From Agrobacterium tumefaciens (GTDB taxonomy: Bacteria; Pseudomonadota; Alphaproteobacteria; Rhizobiales; Rhizobiaceae), in the NCBI RefSeq assembly GCF_000834635.1, contig NZ_JXQV01000001.1:62001-126000 (forward strand): a stretch of DNA of 64,000 nt, read 5' to 3'. Shown here piece after piece: positions 57,047-64,000 of this stretch (position 1 is its first letter; the number at the start of each line of letters is the position of its first letter). Under the pieces are notes generated by a model, which searched no databases, was not told the origin of the DNA, and worked only from the letters and a program-made list of their open reading frames with translations. The position numbers and the translations under genes were made by a program.

Positions 57047-59113
57047 ATGACTTCGACAGCCCCGCATTATCCCGCCCTGACCGAATGGAACGGAACAAAC
57101 GGACTGCCTCGGTTCGAAGACGTGCGAGACGACGATTTTGCCGGTGCCTTTGCTGCAACACTGGCCGCCCACGAGGCTGAGGTCGATGAAATTGCCAGCA
57201 ATCCGCAGGAGGCAAGCTTTGCCAATACCATCATTGCACTGGAAATAGCGGGCGACGCCTTATCGCGCGTCTCGGCCTTGTTCTGGAACAAGGCGGGCGC
57301 TCATACGAACGCTGACATTCAGGCGCTGGAGCGCGATATCGCGCCCAAAATGTCGCGCCACTATTCCCGGATCAGCATGAATGCGGCGCTGTTTGCCCGT
57401 GTCGATGCGCTCTGGGAAAAACGCGATACGCTGGGGCTTAACGGCGAGGAACTGCGCGTGCTGGAACGTCACTGGAAGGGTTTCGTCCGCTCCGGTGCCA
57501 AGCTGGAACGGCCCGAGCAGGAACGGCTTGCGGCCATCAATGAGGAACTGGCTGGCCTCGGTGCTAAATTTGGTCAGAACGTTCTGGCCGATGAGAAAGG
57601 CTGGAAGCTGATTCTATCGTCTGAGGAGGAGCTTGCGGGCCTGCCCGGCTTCCTGCGTGATTCCATGGAAAGTGCGGCCCGCGAACATGGCGAAGACGGC
57701 AAGTTCGCCGTGACCCTGTCGCGCTCGATCATCGAACCCTTCCTCACCTTTTCCGAGCGCCGCGACCTGCGCGAACAGGCCTTCAAGGCCTGGGTCGCAC
57801 GCGGCGAAAATGACGGTGAAACAGACAACCGCGAAACGGTGAAACGGACGCTGGCCCTGCGCCACGAAAAGGCGACGCTTCTGGGCTACGCCAATTTCGC
57901 AGCCTACAAGCTGGATAACACCATGGCGAAAACACCCGATGCGGTGAACAGCCTGTTGATGCAGGTCTGGGAAAAGGCCGTGGCCCGCGCCGGAAAGGAA
58001 GAAGCCGAACTGGCAGCCGTCATCCGTGAGGAAGGCAAGAACCATGACGTGATGCCGTGGGACTGGCGCCATTACGCTGAAAAACTGCGCGCTCAAAAAT
58101 TCAGCTTTTCGGAAGCGGAACTGAAGCCCTACCTGCAACTGGAAAAAATTCTTGAAGCCTGTTTCGATGTGGCGCACCGCCTCTTCGGCATTCGCGCTGT
58201 CGAGTTGAAGGACGTTACCGCCTATCATCCAGATGTCCGCACCTTCGAAATTCGCAACGACAAAGGCGATCTCGTCGCCATGTTCCTAGGCGATTTCTTC
58301 GCCCGGTCATCGAAGCGCTCCGGTGCCTGGATGAGTTCTTTCCAGTCGCAGCACAAACTGCCGCTGAAGAATGGCGCGACCGGCGAATTGCCGATCATCT
58401 ACAATGTCTGCAATTTCGCAAAACCTTCGCAGGGCAAGCCCGCGCTGCTGTCTCTGGATGATGCCCGCACCCTGTTCCATGAATTTGGCCATGGGCTGCA
58501 CGGCATGCTGTCCAACGTCACCTACCCTTCCGTGTCTGGAACGGGTGTCTCGCGTGATTTCGTTGAACTTCCTTCGCAGCTCTATGAACACTGGCTGACC
58601 GTGCCTGAGATCCTTGAAACCTATGCGCTGCATTACGAGACCGGCGAAGCGATGCCGAAGGCGCTGCTGGACAAGGTGCTTTCAGCCCAAACCTTCAATG
58701 CCGGTTTCAACACCATCGAGTTCACCTCATCGGCGCTGGTCGATATGGCTTTCCACACCCTTGGGACGGTGACAGACCCGATGGCCGTGCAGGCAGAGGT
58801 TCTGGCCACGCTCAACATGCCGAAATCCATCGTCATGCGCCACGCGACCCCGCATTTCCAGCACGTCTTCTCAGGCGATGGCTATTCGGCTGGCTACTAT
58901 TCCTACATGTGGTCGGAAGTTCTGGATGCGGACGCCTTCGAAGCCTTTGAGGAAACCGGCAATCCTTTCGACGCGGACATGGCGCGCAAGCTGAAGGACA
59001 ATATTTATTCCGTCGGCGGCTCTGTGGACGCAGAAGAAACCTACAAGCTATTTCGCGGCAAGATGCCAAGCCCCGATGCCATGCTGAAAAAGCGGGGGCT
59101 GGTTTCGGCCTGA
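57047..59113 (+). CDS. M3 family oligopeptidase (Dcp/OpdA type)
   Basis: A 688-residue cytoplasmic zinc metallopeptidase. The zinc motif LFHEFGHGLHGML is near residue 478, with the third ligand and the Tyr loop further on (GDGYSAGYYSYMWSEVLDAD). The N-terminal part is the long helical domain that narrows the active-site cleft. Length and motifs match dipeptidyl carboxypeptidase or oligopeptidase A, which trim peptides after proteolysis. The start at 57047 has gagg 8 bases ahead; an ATG 41 codons upstream is rejected. Divergent from marR. Confidence 0.93.
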   Translation: MTSTAPHYPALTEWNGTNGLPRFEDVRDDDFAGAFAATLAAHEAEVDEIASNPQEASFANTIIALEIAGDALSRVSALFWNKAGAHTNADIQALERDIAPKMSRHYSRISMNAALFARVDALWEKRDTLGLNGEELRVLERHWKGFVRSGAKLERPEQERLAAINEELAGLGAKFGQNVLADEKGWKLILSSEEELAGLPGFLRDSMESAAREHGEDGKFAVTLSRSIIEPFLTFSERRDLREQAFKAWVARGENDGETDNRETVKRTLALRHEKATLLGYANFAAYKLDNTMAKTPDAVNSLLMQVWEKAVARAGKEEAELAAVIREEGKNHDVMPWDWRHYAEKLRAQKFSFSEAELKPYLQLEKILEACFDVAHRLFGIRAVELKDVTAYHPDVRTFEIRNDKGDLVAMFLGDFFARSSKRSGAWMSSFQSQHKLPLKNGATGELPIIYNVCNFAKPSQGKPALLSLDDARTLFHEFGHGLHGMLSNVTYPSVSGTGVSRDFVELPSQLYEHWLTVPEILETYALHYETGEAMPKALLDKVLSAQTFNAGFNTIEFTSSALVDMAFHTLGTVTDPMAVQAEVLATLNMPKSIVMRHATPHFQHVFSGDGYSAGYYSYMWSEVLDADAFEAFEETGNPFDADMARKLKDNIYSVGGSVDAEETYKLFRGKMPSPDAMLKKRGLVSA

Positions 59114-59177
59114 GTCTCCTTGAGAGTCGGGGCCTGACACATGAAAACTGTCATATTTCTCTGCTATGGCGTTTCTG

Positions 59178-59205
59178 CAAGGGGCTTATGTGGCAGCCCC
59201 CCTTT
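59178..59205 (+). terminator. Weak hairpin between the peptidase gene and typA
   Basis: ggggct (59181-59186) pairs with agcccc (59195-59200), followed by a cctttcattttt tail. It is 65 bases past the peptidase stop and 90 bases before typA. It could be a weak terminator or a leader structure. Confidence 0.4.
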
Positions 59206-59292
59206 CATTTTTGCAAAAAAAAGGTTATAGGCCCGCCAGACTAAATTGGCGCATTTCAAGATTTGACGCCCCAACCTCAGAGATATTGAACA

Positions 59293-61113
59293 ATGGCAAT
59301 TCGCAACATCGCGATTATCGCGCACGTTGACCATGGCAAAACGACGCTCGTTGACGAGCTTCTGAAGCAGTCCGGTTCGTTCCGCGAAAACCAGCGCGTT
59401 GCAGAGCGCGTCATGGACAGCAATGACCTCGAAAAAGAACGCGGCATTACCATTCTCGCCAAGGCGACGTCTGTGGAGTGGAAGGGCGTTCGCATCAACA
59501 TCGTCGACACCCCCGGCCACGCCGACTTCGGTGGTGAAGTCGAACGTATTCTGTCGATGGTGGACGGCGCTATCGTTCTCGTCGACTCGTCTGAAGGCCC
59601 AATGCCACAGACCAAGTTCGTCGTGTCCAAGGCGCTCAAGGTTGGTCTTCGCCCAATCGTCGCCATCAACAAGATCGACCGTCCCGATGGCCGTCATGAA
59701 GAAGTCATCAACGAAGTGTTCGACCTTTTCGCGAACCTTGATGCCACAGACGAGCAGCTCGACTTCCCGATCCTGTACGGTTCCGGTCGCGATGGCTGGA
59801 TGAACGTCAACCCTGAAGGTCCGAAGGATGAAGGTCTTGCACCGCTGCTCGATCTCGTTCTCAAGCACGTTCCTGAGCCAACGGTTGAAGAAGGTCCGTT
59901 CCGCCTGATCGGTACGATCCTTGAAGCCAACCCGTTCCTCGGCCGCATCATCACCGGACGTATTGCTTCCGGCTCGATCAAGCCGAACCAGGCCGTCAAG
60001 GTTCTGGGCCAGGATGGCAAGACCATCGAAACCGGTCGTATTTCCAAGATCCTCGCATTCCGCGGCATCGAGCGCACAGCCATTGAAGAAGCCCATGCAG
60101 GCGACATCGTCGCTATCGCTGGTCTTTCCAAGGGCACTGTTGCCGACACGTTCTGCGATCCTTCGGTTACCGAAGCGATGACAGCGCAGCCAATCGATCC
60201 GCCAACGGTTACCATGTCCTTCATCGTTAACGACAGCCCACTGGCTGGCACCGAAGGCGACAAGGTCACATCGCGCGTTATCCGTGATCGTCTGTACAAG
60301 GAAGCCGAAGGCAACGTTGCGCTGAAGATCGAAGAAGCCGAAGGCAAGGATTCGTTCTTCGTATCCGGCCGTGGCGAATTGCAGCTTGCCGTTCTGATCG
60401 AAACCATGCGTCGCGAAGGCTTCGAACTTGCTGTTTCGCGTCCCCGCGTTGTGATGCAGAAGGACGAAAACGGCCAGACCATCGAGCCAATCGAAGAAGT
60501 CGTCGTCGACGTTGATGAAGAACATTCCGGTATCGTTGTTCAGAAGATGTCCGAGCGCAAGGCAGAGATGACCGAGCTTCGCCCATCCGGCGGCAACCGC
60601 GTTCGCCTGAAGTTCCTGGCACCGACCCGTGGCCTCATCGGCTACCAGTCTGAACTGCTGACGGACACACGCGGCACGGCCATCATGAACCGCCTGTTCC
60701 ACTCCTATCAGCCGTTCAAGGGCGCCATCGCTGGTCGCGTTCAGGGCGTTCTGCTGTCGAACGGTTCCGGTGAAGCTGTTGCTTACGCCATGTTCAACCT
60801 GGAAGATCGCGGCCCGATGATGATCGAGCCCGGCGAAAAGGTTTACGCTGGCATGATCATCGGCATTCACACCCGTGACAACGACCTTGAAGTCAACGTT
60901 CTCAAGGGCAAGCAGCTCACCAACATCCGCGCCGCCGGCAAGGATGAAGCCGTGAAGCTGACACCGCCGATCCGCATGACACTCGACCGTGCGCTCTCCT
61001 GGATTCAGGACGATGAGCTGATGGAAGTGACTCCAAAGTCCATCCGTCTGCGCAAGATGTTCCTGGACGCCAACGATCGCAAGCGTTTCGACAAGGCAAA
61101 GCTGGCTGTCTGA
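59293..61113 (+). CDS. typA: Ribosome-associated GTPase TypA/BipA
   Basis: A 606-residue translational GTPase needed for 50S assembly under stress or cold. G1 [10 protein letters not shown] near residue 10, switch I RGITILAK near 50, G3 [11 protein letters not shown] near 72, and NKIDRPDGR near 126. The beta-barrel, EFG III/V-like domains and the C-terminal BipA domain ([16 protein letters not shown], then [22 protein letters not shown]) are complete. It is monocistronic with its own terminator. Confidence 0.97.
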   Translation: MAIRNIAIIAHVDHGKTTLVDELLKQSGSFRENQRVAERVMDSNDLEKERGITILAKATSVEWKGVRINIVDTPGHADFGGEVERILSMVDGAIVLVDSSEGPMPQTKFVVSKALKVGLRPIVAINKIDRPDGRHEEVINEVFDLFANLDATDEQLDFPILYGSGRDGWMNVNPEGPKDEGLAPLLDLVLKHVPEPTVEEGPFRLIGTILEANPFLGRIITGRIASGSIKPNQAVKVLGQDGKTIETGRISKILAFRGIERTAIEEAHAGDIVAIAGLSKGTVADTFCDPSVTEAMTAQPIDPPTVTMSFIVNDSPLAGTEGDKVTSRVIRDRLYKEAEGNVALKIEEAEGKDSFFVSGRGELQLAVLIETMRREGFELAVSRPRVVMQKDENGQTIEPIEEVVVDVDEEHSGIVVQKMSERKAEMTELRPSGGNRVRLKFLAPTRGLIGYQSELLTDTRGTAIMNRLFHSYQPFKGAIAGRVQGVLLSNGSGEAVAYAMFNLEDRGPMMIEPGEKVYAGMIIGIHTRDNDLEVNVLKGKQLTNIRAAGKDEAVKLTPPIRMTLDRALSWIQDDELMEVTPKSIRLRKMFLDANDRKRFDKAKLAV

Positions 61114-61139
61114 TTGCCAACATTACAATAACTATCGAA

Positions 61140-61168
61140 GAACCCGGCCACTGCGCCGGGTTTTTTAT
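61140..61168 (+). terminator. Terminator after typA
   Basis: Stem aacccggc/gccgggtt (61141-61148 with 61155-61162), a 6-base loop and a run of six T, 27 bases beyond the stop. Confidence 0.9.
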
Positions 61169-61353
61169 TGTCTGGAATTTGCCCCCCCAGCCGGTTGCAC
61201 TTAATTTGCGGGATTGAGTCGCACGACACTTGCGCCAATGGTAAATATAGCGTTAATTTTTAAGCCTCATCCACATGAATAGGCTGTGGGTAAGCTTGAA
61301 GCCGTTAACCTTTATGGCTGGAAAGTTTCCTGTGGCGGGGTCAGAATCGCGTT

Positions 61354-61860
61354 ATGAAAACGTTATCCATAGAGATTCGCCGAGCAGAGCCGGACGATGC
61401 GCGTGCCATTTCCGATGCGCACCGATCGGCTTGGTGCCAAGCCTATGAGGGACTGATTCCCCATAAGCAGCTCCGGCAGATGGTGGATCGGCGCAACGAG
61501 ACGTGGTGGCGCAAGGCCGCGCGCGGCTCCGCAACAATGCTGGTCATAGAAGTCGCGGGCGTCGTCGCTGGCTACACCACACTCGGCCTCAGCCGCGCCC
61601 GGGGCCTGCCCTATGATGGCGAGGTCTATGAGCTTTATCTGCGCCCGGAATACCAGGGCATGGGGCTTGGCTCGTCGCTCTTCCTCGAAGCCCGTCGCCT
61701 CCTGAAGTCGCTGGGCTGCAATGGCGTTGTGGTCTGGTGCTTGGAAGACAGCGATGTCGCCAACCGCTTCTTCCGCTCCCATGGCGGCAGAGACGTGGCT
61801 GAGGGCATGGAAGACTTCGCCGGCACGCAGTTGCGCAAGCTGGGCTTTGCGTGGCGCTGA
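61354..61860 (+). CDS. GNAT family N-acetyltransferase
   Basis: A 168-residue acetyltransferase. The acetyl-CoA loop is RPEYQGMGLGSSLFLEARRLL near residue 90, following the central strand GEVYELYL. The N-terminal IEIRRAEPDDARAISDAHRSAW is typical of small-molecule GNATs related to aminoglycoside and amino-acid acetylators. The substrate is unknown. The start at 61354 (MKTLSIEIRR) is the first ATG after a region rich in DnaA-box-like sequences. leuD follows 132 bases on. Confidence 0.85.
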   Translation: MKTLSIEIRRAEPDDARAISDAHRSAWCQAYEGLIPHKQLRQMVDRRNETWWRKAARGSATMLVIEVAGVVAGYTTLGLSRARGLPYDGEVYELYLRPEYQGMGLGSSLFLEARRLLKSLGCNGVVVWCLEDSDVANRFFRSHGGRDVAEGMEDFAGTQLRKLGFAWR

Positions 61861-61992
61861 ATGCGCCCATCATGAACGCAAGCGGCGTACCGCCTTTGCA
61901 CGGTTTGGCCTTCAAATAGAACCACTTTTGCGCTATTGCAGCAAAAGCGATAACGATTGGCTCGGCCATTCGTCCTATTTTCGGAGTGAGAG

Positions 61993-62598
61993 ATGGAAAA
62001 GTTTACCAAGCTGACGGGTGTTGCCGCCCCCATGCCGGTCGTCAACATCGATACGGACATGATCATTCCGAAGGATTATCTGAAGACCATCAAGCGCACG
62101 GGCCTCGGCACCGGCCTGTTTGCCGAATCCCGCTATCTGGAAGACGGCTCGCCCAATCCCGATTTCGTTCTGAACAGGCCTGCCTACGAGAATGCGCAAA
62201 TCCTCGTTGCTGGCGATAATTTCGGCTGCGGCTCGTCGCGTGAACATGCGCCTTGGGCGCTGCTGGATTTTGGCATTCGCTGCGTGATCTCCACCAGCTT
62301 TGCGGATATTTTCTACAGCAACTGTTTCAAGAATGGCATTCTGCCCATCGTCGTCAGTCCTGAAAATCTGGAAAAGCTGATGGACGACGCCTCTCGTGGC
62401 TCCAACGCCGTCGTGACTGTCGATCTGGAGAAGCTGGAAATCAGCGGTCCCGATGGCGGCACGATCACCTTCGAACTCGATGAGTTCAAGCGCCACTGCA
62501 TGCTGAATGGTCTTGATGACATCGGCCTGACGCTGGAACATGCCGGTGCCATCGAAGGATTTGAAAAGTCCAACGCCACTGCCCGCCCCTGGGCGTGA
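61993..62598 (+). CDS. leuD: 3-isopropylmalate dehydratase small subunit
   Basis: A 201-residue swivel domain that completes the LeuCD dehydratase. Conserved sequence runs [31 protein letters not shown] at the start and [42 protein letters not shown] near residue 75, the aconitase small-domain motif. The gene is separated from leuC by about 45 kb in this window. leuB lies 182 bases downstream on the same strand. Confidence 0.97.
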   Translation: MEKFTKLTGVAAPMPVVNIDTDMIIPKDYLKTIKRTGLGTGLFAESRYLEDGSPNPDFVLNRPAYENAQILVAGDNFGCGSSREHAPWALLDFGIRCVISTSFADIFYSNCFKNGILPIVVSPENLEKLMDDASRGSNAVVTVDLEKLEISGPDGGTITFELDEFKRHCMLNGLDDIGLTLEHAGAIEGFEKSNATARPWA

Positions 62599-62780
62599 AA
62601 TTTCGCGCCCATTTTGATCTGGCACCCGTACCAAATCACCCTGGACCTTCCTTGAAATAGGCCATCTGCAAGGCTAAGAAGCCTCGTCACGCAACGTTTT
62701 TGTGTGACGTAGGATTTTTGAATGCGCCCGCCGTTTTGAAACCGCCCCATGGTTTTGCGTCGTGGCCAAGGAGGGTTTTC

Positions 62781-63893
62781 ATGACTATGCGCACGCTTTT
62801 CCTGCTGCCCGGCGACGGCATCGGCCCCGAAGCCATGGCGGAAGTCCGCAAGCTGATCGATTATCTGAATGCCGAGAAGGCAGCGGGCTTCACGACGCAG
62901 GAAGGCCTTGTCGGCGGTTGCGCTTATGATGCGCATGGCGTCGCCATTTCCGATGCCGACATGGAAAAGGCGCTGGCCGCAGACGCCATTCTGTTCGGCG
63001 CAGTCGGCGGCCCGAAATGGGACGGCGTGCCCTATGAGATGCGCCCTGAGGCGGGTCTGCTGCGCCTGCGCAAGGATCTGGAGCTGTTCGCCAATCTGCG
63101 TCCCGCAATCTGCTACCCTGCCCTCGCCGCAGCATCATCGCTGAAGCAGGAACTGGTCGAAGGCCTCGATATCCTCATCGTCCGCGAATTGACGGGCGGC
63201 GTCTATTTCGGTGAGCCGAAGCAGATCATCGATCTGGGCAACGGCCAGAAGCGCGGCATCGATACCCAGATTTACGACACATTCGAAATCGAGCGCATTG
63301 CCAGCGTAGCTTTCGAGCTGGCCCGCACCCGTGGCAACCGCGTCTGCTCCATGGAAAAGCGCAATGTCATGAAGTCAGGCGTGCTGTGGAACCAGGTCGT
63401 GACGGAAACCCACGCGGCCAAGTTCAAGGATGTGGAACTGGAACACATGCTGGCGGATGCTGGCGGCATGCAGCTGGTGCGCAAGCCCAAGCAGTTCGAT
63501 GTCATCGTTACCGACAACCTGTTCGGCGACATGTTGTCGGATGTTGCGGCGATGCTCACAGGCTCGCTCGGCATGCTGCCATCCGCGTCGCTCGGTGCGC
63601 CAGATGCCAAGACCGGCAAGCGCAAGGCCATGTATGAGCCCGTCCACGGCTCTGCTCCTGACATCGCCGGCAAGGGCATCGCCAACCCGATCGCCATGAT
63701 CGCGTCCTTCGCCATGTGCCTGCGCTATTCATTCAACATGGTGGATGAGGCAACGAAGCTTGAAACGGCCATTGCCAACGTTCTCGACAAGGGCATTCGC
63801 ACCGCAGACATCGTATCCGACGGCAGCCGTCAGGTCTCGACATCTGAAATGGGCGATGCCGTTCTTGAAGAGTTCAAGGCGCTGTCGGCGTAA
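62781..63893 (+). CDS. leuB: 3-isopropylmalate dehydrogenase
   Basis: A 370-residue NAD-dependent enzyme of leucine synthesis. It starts [19 protein letters not shown], the standard beta-decarboxylating dehydrogenase opening, with [13 protein letters not shown] near residue 140, the metal site [10 protein letters not shown] near 245, and [18 protein letters not shown] near 285. The start at 62781 has aaggagg at 6-7 bases; a frame from 62700 crosses untranslated sequence. Very close to the right edge of the window, after which only 107 bases remain. Confidence 0.97.
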   Translation: MTMRTLFLLPGDGIGPEAMAEVRKLIDYLNAEKAAGFTTQEGLVGGCAYDAHGVAISDADMEKALAADAILFGAVGGPKWDGVPYEMRPEAGLLRLRKDLELFANLRPAICYPALAAASSLKQELVEGLDILIVRELTGGVYFGEPKQIIDLGNGQKRGIDTQIYDTFEIERIASVAFELARTRGNRVCSMEKRNVMKSGVLWNQVVTETHAAKFKDVELEHMLADAGGMQLVRKPKQFDVIVTDNLFGDMLSDVAAMLTGSLGMLPSASLGAPDAKTGKRKAMYEPVHGSAPDIAGKGIANPIAMIASFAMCLRYSFNMVDEATKLETAIANVLDKGIRTADIVSDGSRQVSTSEMGDAVLEEFKALSA

Positions 63894-63905
63894 ATGAAGC
63901 TGCAT

Positions 63906-63930
63906 GGGCAGGGGGCGTCGCGCCCTGCCC
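63906..63930 (+). terminator. Hairpin after leuB
   Basis: gggcaggg (63906-63913) pairs with ccctgccc (63923-63930) 12 bases beyond the stop. There is no T tract, so it may protect the 3' end rather than terminate. Confidence 0.45.
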
Positions 63931-64000
63931 GGCATTATCTTTAGACAAGAGAGGCTCATATCTCTTGTCCGTCAGCGTTTTCAGAAACGCGACAATCGCG

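Noticed and set aside
59164-60870. A 568-codon open frame antisense to typA
   Set aside because: typA is complete with all GTPase motifs. The antisense frame has no domain signature and no ribosome-binding site.
61114-61353. A chromosomal replication origin suggested by DnaA-like boxes
   Set aside because: Each box has a mismatch, one lies in a gene, and no dnaA, hemE or parAB genes are nearby. Kept only as a low-interest observation.

Overview
The window is a stretch of ordinary, gene-dense chromosome from an alphaproteobacterium of the order Hyphomicrobiales, most likely a Rhizobiaceae member of the Agrobacterium/Rhizobium group. The assignment rests on recognisable protein sequences (LeuC beginning [15 protein letters not shown], ArgG, LeuB), on rhizobial conserved families (IalB-like, DUF1223, DUF2585, DUF2794, YkvA/DUF1232), on cytochrome c maturation of the CcmABCDG type, and on a CtrA-type site in front of ftsK. 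I see 64 protein genes (one partial at the left edge) plus one doubtful small ORF. I see no tRNA, rRNA, CRISPR array, insertion sequence, prophage or integron.

Layout. 1-6.3 kb: 3' end of holA, then on the minus strand a SUV3-like RNA helicase, an Hsp15-type S4 protein and ferredoxin fdxA, then an FAD ubiquinone hydroxylase. 6.4-13.8 kb, plus strand: tesB, the nitrogen module glnK-amtB behind a near-consensus sigma-54 promoter, then ftsK, lolA and xthA. 13.8-17.2 kb: a cyclic-nucleotide-domain protein, a CenR-like response regulator, an L,D-transpeptidase and leuC. 17.2-23.5 kb: a 400-base region with a possible unannotated small ORF, an MFS carrier, and a minus-strand block of two ABC importers (a TrpXYZ-like SBP/permease/ATPase set followed by a polar amino-acid SBP and permease with no ATPase of their own). 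23.5-29.1 kb: rlmN, IalB-like, YkvA-like, phhB, a low-molecular-weight phosphatase overlapping thpR tail to tail, and a TesA-like esterase divergent from a YbbA/YbbP-like ABC system (to 31.7 kb).

31.9-40.3 kb: a Bax-inhibitor-1 protein, DUF2794, a secreted DUF1223 protein, aconitase acnA, and the ccmABCDG cytochrome c maturation operon (ccmD is only 58 codons). 40.3-46.4 kb, minus strand: a tight run dapF-mtaB-ftsY-yciB-DUF2585 with 4-base or near-zero spacing at most junctions, then a Tat-like secreted metallo-beta-lactamase-fold protein. 46.7-52 kb, plus strand: the translation and targeting cluster ffh-chorismate mutase-rpsP-rimM-trmD-rplS, interrupted by a minus-strand TauE-type permease. 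52-64 kb: LysE exporter, SDR dehydrogenase, argG, a MarR/Bcr-type efflux pair, M3 oligopeptidase, typA, a GNAT acetyltransferase, and leuD-leuB.

I did not find a novel multi-gene system. The observations most worth a second look are regulatory or architectural: the CtrA-type site at ftsK, the sigma-54 promoter at glnK, the ATPase-less amino-acid importer beside a complete ABC operon, the small ORF without a normal start codon upstream of leuC, the overlapping phosphatase/thpR genes, and several conserved DUF genes embedded in envelope operons. All function assignments come from reading motifs; no database search was run.
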